A DNA stretch of 12,173 bases from Candidatus Cloacimonadota bacterium (GCA_011043895.1 DRBZ01000083.1:1-12173), one strand, 5' to 3'; shown: positions 1-7,067, numbered from the stretch's first letter. Translations and numbers: made by a program. The notes: generated by a model from the sequence alone, not told the origin.

Positions 1-81
1 TAACTGCAATACGGATAATCGCTTCCGAGCTAGCTTCTCAACAGGATCCTTCGTCGTCATCTTTTGATTCAGCTTATCCAT
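1..81 (-). CDS. Transposase, 5' end only (IS481/integrase-core type)
   Basis: Only the first 27 codons lie in the window; the gene runs leftward off the edge. The ATG at 81-79 follows a strong ribosome-binding site (AAAGGAGA, plus-strand 88-95) at normal spacing. The fragment starts MDKLNQKMTTKDPVEKLARK and continues RLSVLQL. That lysine/arginine-rich opening, leading into a predicted helix, resembles the N-terminus of IS481-like transposases, where a helix-turn-helix comes before a DDE integrase core. Neither the helix-turn-helix nor the catalytic residues are inside the window, so the family call rests on recollection of similar N-termini. The element's outer end should lie just upstream, around 100-126, but I cannot identify its terminal inverted repeat from one end alone. 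Confidence 0.6.
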   Translation of the reverse strand, partial: MDKLNQKMTTKDPVEKLARKRLSVLQL

Positions 82-87
82 CTGTCT

Positions 88-95
88 TCTCCTTT
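88..95 (-). promoter_or_regulatory. Ribosome-binding site of the left-edge transposase
   Basis: The minus strand reads AAAGGAGA about 6-9 nt before the ATG at 81. It is a near-perfect Shine-Dalgarno sequence and is what fixes the start of the otherwise very short partial gene. Confidence 0.6.
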
Positions 96-126
96 CGTGA
101 GACACTATTTCAATAATGTATCTTAG

Positions 127-327
127 TTAGTCAAGAAGATTAGTTGTACAATTAAAGAAATTATTGATTACCTTAATGCGAAATATCAAGATAAAATAGA
201 AGATAGATTTTTCCCTTCAGATGTAGATAAGTTAGAATATTTTGGAGATATAATTCAATTATTTGCAGCTAATCTTGCATGATTATCTTATAATTCTTAT
301 TATTCAAATTATGTAATCACTGGTTAG
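127..327 (+). pseudogene. Broken protein-like reading frame of unknown function
   Basis: The plus frame between the TAG at 124-126 and the TGA at 280-282 gives 51 codons of protein-like sequence, including IEDRFFPSDVDKLEYFGDII. Past the TGA the same frame runs 14 more codons to a TAG at 325-327. There is no ATG, GTG or TTG start with a ribosome-binding site in front, so it cannot be an intact gene. Its mixed charged and hydrophobic composition looks unlike random AT-rich DNA. I read it as an internal or C-terminal gene fragment cut off by insertion of the neighbouring mobile element and then degraded. I do not recognise the family. A chance open stretch in AT-rich sequence is the alternative. 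Confidence 0.3.
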
Positions 328-405
328 TCACGAAAAGAATGACAAGAGGACAGGATATATTAAATTTCTAAATATTTCGAGATATTCATATACACAATTT
401 TTCAT
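328..405 (-). CDS. Possible micro-ORF or truncated gene start, 25 aa
   Basis: A minus-strand ATG at 405 lies 10 nt after a GGAGG (CCTCC at 416-420) and opens a 25-codon frame ending in TGA (328-330). The product starts MKNCVYEYLEIF and ends in a hydrophobic stretch (LIYPVLLSFFS). The ribosome-binding site is better than that of several real genes here, though the spacing is slightly long. It lies in the same direction as the operon ending at 559, 153 nt downstream of it. It may be a genuine small protein, the first codons of a gene truncated by a rearrangement, or chance. No function can be given. Confidence 0.25.
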   Translation of the reverse strand: MKNCVYEYLEIFRNLIYPVLLSFFS

Positions 406-558
406 AATTTTTAATCCTCCACGCTTCAACCGTGCTGCGCCTAACTACTCCCTGTCGAGAAACTTCAGTGTGATACTTTTTGCTTTTAAATTACCTCTTT
501 TTGTCTCTGCTTGCTACAGCATAATGTAATGATGCCGAGTGTTTCTCTGTGGTGTGAT

Positions 559-3024
559 TTATTCTTTCTTTAGTTTATACATCGTACGAATCAGGAACGA
601 AGAGTCGTCTTTCATCTCGCCAAGCAATTCCAAACTTTCTTGTGTATCTATTTTAAGAAATCCTCTTGCAACGATCACGCGTACTTTTTCCGAGGGTGAA
701 TTCATATACTCTTTGAGAATCGCAATACATTTCTCTGTGCCAATATCCCCCAGTGTCGAGAGCACACTTACCTCGTATCGTTTATCAGGGAGTACTGTCA
801 GCAAGGTATCGATCATTGTTGAATCCTTTATCTCTCCTATCAGCGCAATCGTATTTCGCACCACGACAGAATCTTCATCCGTAAGCGCACAGGGGAGGAA
901 TTCAGAAAATATCTTCGATTTCTTAGCATAATTCGAGATAGCCCGAAACTCCAGTGAACCCTTGGTGTCCATCTTGTTTTCAAAGATGTATTTCGCTGCT
1001 TCTTCATCCCGGTTCAGTAAAATTTCTGCAGCTCTTGCCACGCGTTTTGCACTGCTGCCCACTCCCCATTCCGATGCAATGGAAAAAATTTCCTTGATGC
1101 GTGCCAGAGAATCAACTGTTGCCACTTCTTTTTCCTGCGCTTCTTCCATTGGCTCGACTTCAGGAACAACCATGCTGGTGTCCTTACCGACACCATACGT
1201 GCCGAATGACCACTGTGTATCGTTTTTGTATCGCTCATGATAGTCAATCGAATCAGCATAGATCGGATAAATGTCCTCTCCGCCTGTATCAAGGAAAATG
1301 CCAATACTTCCGGTATTCCTTGCAGTATTTGCAAAACCATAATTGCTGGTAATATTTCTCTCATATCTATCATCCCCTGTAACCTCCAGAAATAGAGCAA
1401 CAGAATTCGTGAGCCCTAGTCCGTTCCCGCCCTCGACCGAATATATATCATTGCCAGCTCTGTCCACAAGATAGCCAACTGCATAATCATGAGCTGCACC
1501 TTGACCGGGACCATGCTTAGAAAAGTAATGATCTTCGCCCTCTTCATCATACAAAAAGCCACCTGCAAGATGAATACCGCTTCCCTGCGGATAATACACC
1601 GCAGTATAAAAGTCATTACCCGTTTTATCTATGATGATACCGAGTGCATACCAGTATGCCACTGCCTGGCTATACACACCTCCCTGATAGGCATCATTTC
1701 CTGCATGATCATAGAGCACTCCAATACCTCCTCCCATATAGGGACGAATACCAAATCCAAAACCCTGTGATAACGCACGATGGTCAAATGGTGCAAGGGG
1801 TGCATGAAGATACTTTCCACCTGCATAATAAAGGTCGCTTCCATCAGCATCGATAAGTAATCCTGCTCCGAGTGGACCGCCAAAACCCTCTCCTAATTCC
1901 GTGGTAGAATACTTATCATTACCCTTTTCATCAATAAGTATCGAGAGCCCGAATGTTCCCGCTGCGATGCTGTTCAATCCTCCGTCATAGATATCATTCC
2001 CTTTCATATCATAGAGTAGATTGTAACCGAGAAATGTACTAATCGTATAATCATCTCCATGAAAAATATCGTCACCTTCGAAATCAAGTAAAATTCCAAT
2101 TCCGGCAAAAGTATGAAACAATCCTCCAATTGTATTGTTACTGTACGTATCATTTCCCTTCAGATCCAACATCCAATAATAGGGGATTTCCCAGTCTGTA
2201 GAGATGGTTCCATGATAGAGATCATCTCCTGCTGGATCGAAAATGAACACATACTTCTTTTCATGCCTATCAATATGTGTGGTTCCGATGCAAAATTTTC
2301 CCCAGCGAGTCGATCGAACTAAGGGTTTTTTATTTATAAACGATAATGTCGAAACATTTTGAAATAGCAGGTCGAATCCAATTTGTGAAATTGCAGAAGC
2401 ATACATCAAATTTGGAAAATCAATCTTTTTAATGATCGGAATGACATCATCCTCGATACTCAAACTGTCATATTCGGTGACACCATGCTCTTCATAGAAT
2501 GCATTATATTTAAGCGAATCCTGCTCCTCCATCCAGAGTGAATACGATAGATAGGTAAGGATGTCTTTTTCATCATTACTTACTTTTTCCCATGCCTTAT
2601 GGTAAAAGTGATCCGTGAATTCCCACACATATTCCACATAATCAAAGATATCTTCCGGTTTTGTAACGTTATCCTCCCAGTAATTCTGAAATAAACCTTT
2701 ATCAAACGAGTTGATCCATTTCGCCTGATAGAGGATATCTGTATAGCTATAGATAATTTCTTTGGGTTCGTGACTGGCACAAAGTTGGTCTGTAGCATCC
2801 ACAAGTTCAGGAAAATGCAGCGGATTATTCAATATATCAATAACTATTGGCAGCTTTAATTTGGTGTCTCGTGCCCAATCTTTGAGAAAATTCAAAGATT
2901 GCAAAGACATGTCATTATCTTTCAGTAAATTTTCCATAACATCGATTTCCTGCTGCTGGAGCACCTGTGCCCACACACAGGAAATGATTGATATGAATAG
3001 GAATAATAGTATAATTTTCTTCAT
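559..3024 (-). CDS. Exported DxxGNDxY-repeat solenoid protein with HEAT-like C-terminus
   Basis: This 821-residue protein starts with a clear export signal (K2-K3, hydrophobic 4-15). I13-I14-S15-C16 fits a lipobox, so it may be a lipoprotein; cleavage after A19 by signal peptidase I is the alternative. Residues 20-250 are mostly helical and unrecognised. Residues 263-586 hold twelve copies of D-x-x-G-[N/D/E/S]-D-x-[Y/F], mostly 24-28 residues apart, with glycine- and hydrophobic-rich stretches between: a probable beta-solenoid. The acidic turns could bind calcium, by analogy with RTX repeats, although the consensus differs. After a Pro/Glu linker (about 618-636), residues 640-821 form repeated amphipathic helices of HEAT type, suited to protein contacts. 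No enzyme motif or C-terminal sorting tag is visible. GAGG five nt before the ATG overlaps the stop of the upstream phosphoesterase gene, suggesting coupled translation. A structural, adhesive or scaffold role at the envelope is inference. Confidence 0.85.
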   Translation of the reverse strand: MKKIILLFLFISIISCVWAQVLQQQEIDVMENLLKDNDMSLQSLNFLKDWARDTKLKLPIVIDILNNPLHFPELVDATDQLCASHEPKEIIYSYTDILYQAKWINSFDKGLFQNYWEDNVTKPEDIFDYVEYVWEFTDHFYHKAWEKVSNDEKDILTYLSYSLWMEEQDSLKYNAFYEEHGVTEYDSLSIEDDVIPIIKKIDFPNLMYASAISQIGFDLLFQNVSTLSFINKKPLVRSTRWGKFCIGTTHIDRHEKKYVFIFDPAGDDLYHGTISTDWEIPYYWMLDLKGNDTYSNNTIGGLFHTFAGIGILLDFEGDDIFHGDDYTISTFLGYNLLYDMKGNDIYDGGLNSIAAGTFGLSILIDEKGNDKYSTTELGEGFGGPLGAGLLIDADGSDLYYAGGKYLHAPLAPFDHRALSQGFGFGIRPYMGGGIGVLYDHAGNDAYQGGVYSQAVAYWYALGIIIDKTGNDFYTAVYYPQGSGIHLAGGFLYDEEGEDHYFSKHGPGQGAAHDYAVGYLVDRAGNDIYSVEGGNGLGLTNSVALFLEVTGDDRYERNITSNYGFANTARNTGSIGIFLDTGGEDIYPIYADSIDYHERYKNDTQWSFGTYGVGKDTSMVVPEVEPMEEAQEKEVATVDSLARIKEIFSIASEWGVGSSAKRVARAAEILLNRDEEAAKYIFENKMDTKGSLEFRAISNYAKKSKIFSEFLPCALTDEDSVVVRNTIALIGEIKDSTMIDTLLTVLPDKRYEVSVLSTLGDIGTEKCIAILKEYMNSPSEKVRVIVARGFLKIDTQESLELLGEMKDDSSFLIRTMYKLKKE
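1267..2238 (-). repeat. Twelve-copy ~27-residue coding repeat (DxxGNDxY)
   Basis: Within the exported protein the motif starts at residues 263, 287, 314, 339, 365, 392, 439, 466, 493, 521, 547 and 579. Intervals are 24, 27, 25, 26, 27, 47, 27, 27, 28, 26 and 32, so the basic period is about 27 residues (81 nt). The sixth interval carries an extra 20 residues (about 400-438), which would form a loop out of the solenoid. Copies are well diverged outside the motif, so this is an old protein repeat rather than a recent DNA tandem array. In copy 11 the first Asp is Glu, and copy 3 ends in Phe. Confidence 0.85.
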
Positions 3025-3031
3025 AGAAACC

Positions 3032-3895
3032 TCACAGGATAAGTCTTTTTGCCCTGAATGGATCTTCCAGATCGAAGATTATAAGTGCCAGTTCTTTACC
3101 ATGATAAGCAGCAGAGAGGGTGTGTGTTCGTCCGATGTTCTCATACCATTTGCCAGTAATTCTGGATGATTCATGTATATGTCCGTGCAACGTTATATAG
3201 GGTTGTTTTTCTTTAATAAACTGCTGTATTGCAATGCTTCCGACGTGCACATCAAGGGGCGCGTGGTCAACCTTCATTCCATCCAGCGCAGCTCGGTCAT
3301 GAGCACTTCTGTAGGGTGGAGCATGTAAGAGGAAGATCGCAGATGACAAATCTTGTTCTTTAGCCAGCTCTTTAAGATCTCGCTGAATAGTTTCATATTG
3401 GATTTCTCTTATATCTTTATTCACAGAACGCACTCCTTGCTCTGGTGAAACAGTACCCACATCGACAAATCGAGAAATATCATACTTTTCCCAGTCCTTC
3501 AGCATAAATGGAGTGGGAGGAATGTATGAATACCCGAAAATAGTGTAATTCTGATAGCATACTTTTTTCTCGTTAATATACTTCCAGACACCCATCTCAT
3601 CTGCAGCGATGAAGTATTTCTCATTCACTCTGGAGTCATCATTCCCCATGATTATATACACCTCTGGATATTCTGTTCTTAATTCTTTTTTAAGTTTTTC
3701 CATCTCGGGCACAAGAAAATCCATGACAAAATTATAATAATACTTTTTAAGCTTTTTTCTATATATTTCTCCACCGGGAAGCACATCACCTCCGATGAAT
3801 AGGATGTCGGGTCGATGTGATCGTATTTCAGAAAATAACTTCTTATATCTATCAATATGCCCATGCATGTCGGACACAAAAAAACATGTAGTCAT
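3032..3895 (-). CDS. Calcineurin-like metallophosphoesterase
   Basis: The 287-residue product belongs to the metallophosphoesterase superfamily, two-metal enzymes that hydrolyse phosphomono- or diesters. The conserved blocks are in order: D9-x-H11 (SDMHGH), G36-D37 (GGDV), G84-N85-D86-D87 in place of the usual GNH[DE], H191 (LLHAPP), and G238-H239-I240-H241 (LHGHIHE). Asp instead of His in the third block is also seen in other members of the superfamily, notably in the class with intracellular substrates, so the site looks functional. There is no signal peptide, so it is cytoplasmic. Its ATG overlaps the stop of the upstream nucleotidyltransferase gene (ATGA) and AGGA lies 7 nt before it. The exported repeat protein follows after 7 nt. 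Substrate unknown. Confidence 0.85.
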   Translation of the reverse strand: MTTCFFVSDMHGHIDRYKKLFSEIRSHRPDILFIGGDVLPGGEIYRKKLKKYYYNFVMDFLVPEMEKLKKELRTEYPEVYIIMGNDDSRVNEKYFIAADEMGVWKYINEKKVCYQNYTIFGYSYIPPTPFMLKDWEKYDISRFVDVGTVSPEQGVRSVNKDIREIQYETIQRDLKELAKEQDLSSAIFLLHAPPYRSAHDRAALDGMKVDHAPLDVHVGSIAIQQFIKEKQPYITLHGHIHESSRITGKWYENIGRTHTLSAAYHGKELALIIFDLEDPFRAKRLIL

Positions 3896-4869
3896 GAATT
3901 TTTCCTAGATTGCTTCATTAATGGAATCTTTCTGGCAGTATTATGAATACCTGATATCATAGTTGCATAAGAATCCTTTTTTTGTATATCTTCATCAGTA
4001 ATTATATGAAGGTCTATCAATCCTTCAGTTTCGTAACCAGTTTTAAGATAATTAATTTCTGAGAGACACAGACTCCATCCCTCGAACCAATTTTTTAATA
4101 GGATCTTCTGCTCATCCGTTCCTTCAAAGTGCACAATGATATCAATATCGCTTTTAGGTCCCGCATTTGCATTTTTAGTACTTCCGCAGAGATAAAGCGC
4201 TTTCACACCGAATTTCTCTGGATCGAGTTTCTTTGCGATTGACTTCACCATACTCATTCTCCATTTCCAGTGATTCTCGGAATGCGGTTCCAATGCCAGT
4301 TCTAATTCTTCCGGGGAGCTTACCGTTGTATCTGGCGATTTAAGATATGTTAAGATTGAATCAACATCAGTATTCTCCAAAATCTTAAAAATCTTTTGTT
4401 CGTGTTTCTTCAGATTTTGATAGATTTCACTTGCTTTCTGCCACATCTCAAAGGTTTCTTTCAAGTGACGGTGAAAAAGGTATGTACCTAAACGACCAGC
4501 AATATTATCAAGCAGTTTTTGTTCCTCAACAAGGAATGGGCATTCATCTTTATTCAAAATCGGCTCCAGATAAAAAACCTCAACTCGACCAACTTCTTTA
4601 TTATCAACAATGATATGTGCATGTTGTGAATATTTCGTTTCTGTAAAATTCGAAGGATATTCTCTGTCCTCATACATTATTCTTGCTTTGCATATATCAA
4701 CAAACTGCCAGCCTGGTGGAATAACCTTTACGATCCTCATGAAAATATCTTCCAAAGGTGATGTAAAATCTTTGAGAATTTCTTCTATTTTGTAGATACA
4801 ATTCAATTCTTTAGCTCTTTCTCCAAGCTCATGCAGCACATCATCGACATTGTAATTATTATTCGTCAT
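3892..4869 (-). CDS. Nucleotidyltransferase with N-terminal GAF-like sensor domain
   Basis: The 325-residue product has two parts. Residues 10-135 (starting near ERAKELNCIYKIEEIL, with IPPGWQ at 50-55) match a GAF-like module I recall in front of signalling and PEP-synthase-like proteins; it may bind a small ligand. Residues about 136-165 are helical and probably a linker. The C-terminal half is a minimal nucleotidyltransferase fold: G229-S230, then D241-I-D243 eleven residues on, with D287 in LIDLHII as the likely third metal-binding acid. Such domains transfer an NMP to a protein, drug or RNA. AAAGG stands 9 nt before the ATG. The gene overlaps the HAD gene by 11 nt and the phosphoesterase gene by 4 nt. 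The target is unknown. It lacks an adjacent HEPN partner, so the classic MNT-HEPN antitoxin explanation is not supported. Confidence 0.75.
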   Translation of the reverse strand: MTNNNYNVDDVLHELGERAKELNCIYKIEEILKDFTSPLEDIFMRIVKVIPPGWQFVDICKARIMYEDREYPSNFTETKYSQHAHIIVDNKEVGRVEVFYLEPILNKDECPFLVEEQKLLDNIAGRLGTYLFHRHLKETFEMWQKASEIYQNLKKHEQKIFKILENTDVDSILTYLKSPDTTVSSPEELELALEPHSENHWKWRMSMVKSIAKKLDPEKFGVKALYLCGSTKNANAGPKSDIDIIVHFEGTDEQKILLKNWFEGWSLCLSEINYLKTGYETEGLIDLHIITDEDIQKKDSYATMISGIHNTARKIPLMKQSRKNS

Positions 4870-5695
4870 AGTGAAAAACCTTTCTGTATATCACTTCAGA
4901 AAATCCATGGCATTGATTCGAAGAAGTCGCATTGAACCTATCCCTCAACTCCTGAGGTGCGTTATCTACTACAAAGCTATAATGTGTCCACTCGAGAAGC
5001 TCAATGTCATTATAATCATTCCCGATACCTATCGAAGAATTTCTTGGAATACTAAGATGGTCACACAACCATTCTGCTGCATGCCCTTTCGAGACATGCT
5101 CAGGAAAGATCTCAACCCAGATCGAAGTATGATCCAGTGGAGAAGTGGTTCGAATGACTCTGACATTCCTCAGCTTTTCACAAATCTGGTAAAACTGCCC
5201 CTCGTCTGAAAGTATTGCCAATGCCTGAGATGCATCACATGAATATACTGCATTTACCTTGAGCGGAGTTCCGTAGTCCGCATAGAATGAGAGACGTCTA
5301 TCAAAATCTGGATTACTCTCTCGTGCTCTATGATAGTGAAAGTGATGGTTGTCTGGAACAGGTTTATGCACCATGAAATCAATTTCTTGTTCTATAAGAG
5401 TTGCAATGATTTTCTGTACTTGTTTTTTGGGGAGTGTATTTGAAGTGAGTATCTCTTTTTTTCGCCAGTCCATGCATCCAACACCACAAGAGAACACCAC
5501 ATAATCTATCGGAAAATCATCTGGTAAAACTCGGCGTAAAGAAAATAATGACCTTCCGGTTGCAAGCACTCTATTTATCCCAGCCTTGCCGAGTTTATGC
5601 AATGTGTTCAAGTCTCTACCGCCGATCTGACGGTCCTGCCTGAGTAGTGTGCCATCCAGGTCTGTAAATACTATTTTAATATTACTTTTTTTCAT
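4859..5695 (-). CDS. Cof-type HAD-IIB phosphatase
   Basis: This 278-residue protein has all four haloacid dehalogenase motifs. D12-L-D14-G-T-L-L holds the nucleophile D12 and the acid/base D14. ATGRS contains T46. K203 lies in SKGHA. G225-N-D227-Y-N-D230 binds Mg2+. The cap between motifs II and III (about 70-195) and the closing VVDNAPQEL are typical of the Cof/YbiV class, which removes phosphate from sugar phosphates, nucleotides or cofactors such as FMN and PLP. The length is normal for the family. It is the first gene of the leftward four-gene operon. Its leader is AT-rich with no recognisable Shine-Dalgarno sequence before the ATG, unlike the downstream genes, so translation may depend on an unstructured leader. 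Substrate cannot be named from sequence. Confidence 0.88.
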   Translation of the reverse strand: MKKSNIKIVFTDLDGTLLRQDRQIGGRDLNTLHKLGKAGINRVLATGRSLFSLRRVLPDDFPIDYVVFSCGVGCMDWRKKEILTSNTLPKKQVQKIIATLIEQEIDFMVHKPVPDNHHFHYHRARESNPDFDRRLSFYADYGTPLKVNAVYSCDASQALAILSDEGQFYQICEKLRNVRVIRTTSPLDHTSIWVEIFPEHVSKGHAAEWLCDHLSIPRNSSIGIGNDYNDIELLEWTHYSFVVDNAPQELRDRFNATSSNQCHGFSEVIYRKVFHYDE

Positions 5696-5814
5696 AGATA
5701 TTTTAATATTATTTTTGAATGATAGATTTAAGATTCTCTTTATATTTGTAAATAAATTTGACCATTTGGGGACATCAAAAAAAGTATGAGCAGAAATCGT
5801 TGAGGATAGAAATA
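5696..5814. promoter_or_regulatory. Divergent promoter region
   Basis: This 119-nt, strongly AT-rich spacer lies between two genes read in opposite directions, the HAD phosphatase (leftward) and the GT9 glycosyltransferase (rightward), so both promoters should lie here. Candidate elements are weak. On the plus strand there is TTGAAT at 5715 with TATATT at 5741, but the spacing is 20 nt. On the minus strand TTTACA lies at 5752-5747 without a good -10. I see no clear operator palindrome. The position is well supported; exact promoter boxes are not. Confidence 0.5.
5802..5806 (+). promoter_or_regulatory. Ribosome-binding site that fixes the GT9 start
   Basis: GAGGA stands 8 nt before the ATG at 5815. 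The frame is open 19 codons further up to a TTG at 5758, but that codon has no ribosome-binding site and the extra residues do not look like family sequence. The ATG at 5815 is therefore the better start. Confidence 0.7.
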
Positions 5815-7020
5815 ATGGATGTAGAAAATATTAGAAAGATAGATAAATGGCTCGGAATTCCTATCTGTGCTCTATTCTCGGTACTCTATTTGCTACGCAC
5901 ACTCTTCAAGCCATCGTTAAAGAAACCTGTACAACCCGAGAACATTCTCTTTGTTGAATTGTCTGAGATGGGTTCTGCTATCATTGCTTATTCTGCACTG
6001 CAGAGAACAAAAGAGCTTTTCCCTGATTCGACACTCTATTTTCTGATATTCAAAGAAAACAGAGAAAGTGTATCCATAACCGGTACAATTGAGGAAGAAA
6101 ATATTCTCACAATTGACTGTACGAATTTCTCAAGATTTGTGTTCTCGACACTCTCTGTTCTAAATAAATTAAAAAAGATACCCATCGATACCTATATAGA
6201 TATGGAACTTTTTTCTCGTGCTACCAGCATTATCTCATATCTTTCTGGAGCGCATAATCGTGTTGGTTTTTATAAATTTCATATGGAAGGATTGTATCGT
6301 GGAAATTTTCTCACTCACAAAGTGAGTTACAATCCGCATCAGCATATTGCATATAATTTCTTCAATCTTGTATATTCTTTGACTGCACCTGCAAATGAAT
6401 TTCCCAAACTGAAGAAACACGTTAATGATGTTCCAAAAGTACCCATGATTGAAATCTCAGATGAAGAAAAAAGCACTTTATTCTCAAAGCTACAATCTAT
6501 CAACAGTAATTTCACTCAATCTTCAAAAAGCGTGATACTCAATCCCAACGCAGGTATTCTTCCTATCAGGGCATGGCCCATCGAGAAATATCTGGAGCTG
6601 GCAATACGACTGGCAAGGATTGAAGATGTGTTTATCATTGTTATTGGGGTGGGTAAGGCATTATACGATGCAGATAAGATCTATTCTGCAATTCCCGAGA
6701 AAACAATCGACCTCACCAATCGAACAACGCTGCGGGAAGTTATAACACTTTTTAACATTAGCGATGTGTTTGTGACAAATGACTCGGGGCCAGCACACTT
6801 TGCGAGCATGACACCAATCATCAATATAGTGTTCTTTGGTCCGGAAACTCCTGCTTTATACGGACCGATTGGAGAGAATTGTATTCCATTATATACGAAC
6901 TTTGGATGCTCTCCCTGTGTGAGTGCATTTAATCATAGAAAAACTACGTGTAATGATAATCTGTGCGTGAAAGCTATCACAGTTGATGAAGTGTATGATC
7001 TTGTGGTAAAATACCTTTAA
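5815..7020 (+). CDS. Glycosyltransferase family 9 (heptosyltransferase-like)
   Basis: With the start at 5815 the protein has 401 residues. GT9 enzymes move a sugar from a nucleotide-activated donor to a growing surface glycolipid, classically heptose to the LPS core. Near the N-terminus, IDKWLGIPIC and the hydrophobic stretch to about residue 30 suggest membrane association, as in a GT9 subclass with this opening. VELSEMGSAIIAYSALQ (47-63) corresponds to the family's first GT-B loop. The donor-site half carries NPNAG (243-247), TNDSGPAH (321-328) and FFGPETPALYGP (340-351). Four cysteines follow (C365, C368, C379, C384) in the pattern CxxC-x10-C-x4-C seen in part of the family. It stands 47 nt before the MATE gene in the same direction and probably shares its transcript. 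Acceptor and donor are not determinable. No other LPS genes are nearby. Confidence 0.85.
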   Translation: MDVENIRKIDKWLGIPICALFSVLYLLRTLFKPSLKKPVQPENILFVELSEMGSAIIAYSALQRTKELFPDSTLYFLIFKENRESVSITGTIEEENILTIDCTNFSRFVFSTLSVLNKLKKIPIDTYIDMELFSRATSIISYLSGAHNRVGFYKFHMEGLYRGNFLTHKVSYNPHQHIAYNFFNLVYSLTAPANEFPKLKKHVNDVPKVPMIEISDEEKSTLFSKLQSINSNFTQSSKSVILNPNAGILPIRAWPIEKYLELAIRLARIEDVFIIVIGVGKALYDADKIYSAIPEKTIDLTNRTTLREVITLFNISDVFVTNDSGPAHFASMTPIINIVFFGPETPALYGPIGENCIPLYTNFGCSPCVSAFNHRKTTCNDNLCVKAITVDEVYDLVVKYL

Positions 7021-7067
7021 TATTCCCTCCAGATAATTCATGACTGTTACTAATTCAGGATAAATAC

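Larger units (their letters stand above)
82..558. other. Intergenic stretch with gene remnants, no intact gene
   Basis: This 477-nt stretch separates the left-edge transposase from the 3' end of the leftward operon. I see no tRNA, no CRISPR array and no convincing Rho-independent terminator for the operon ending at 559. The only hairpin candidate just downstream is an imperfect seven-base stem around GCATCAT/ATTATGC with no T-run. The stretch contains one broken protein-like frame (127-327, plus) and one very short minus-strand frame with a good ribosome-binding site (328-405), both listed separately. It most likely represents decayed sequence next to an insertion element. Confidence 0.5.

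Noticed and set aside
280..282. TGA read as an amino acid (alternative genetic code)
   Set aside because: Real genes in the window end in TGA at sensible places: the phosphoesterase stop next to the following gene's ribosome-binding site, and the nucleotidyltransferase stop in an ATGA overlap. The internal TGA is better explained by pseudogene decay.
1629..1883. Many medium-length frames opposite or shifted relative to the large genes
   Set aside because: They lie wholly inside strongly supported genes, have no ribosome-binding sites or recognisable domains, and their composition is that of shadow frames.
1267..2238. RTX toxin repeats
   Set aside because: The 9-residue RTX consensus and its spacing are absent. 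The period is about 27 residues and the protein has an N-terminal signal sequence, unlike type I-secreted RTX proteins.
3892..4869. MNT antitoxin of a HEPN-MNT toxin-antitoxin pair
   Set aside because: No HEPN gene with its RX4-6H motif is adjacent. The protein is much longer than MNT antitoxins and lies in an operon of metabolic-type enzymes.
5758..5814. Upstream TTG start giving the GT9 protein 19 extra residues
   Set aside because: No ribosome-binding site precedes the TTG, while GAGGA stands 8 nt before the ATG at 5815, where family-like sequence begins.
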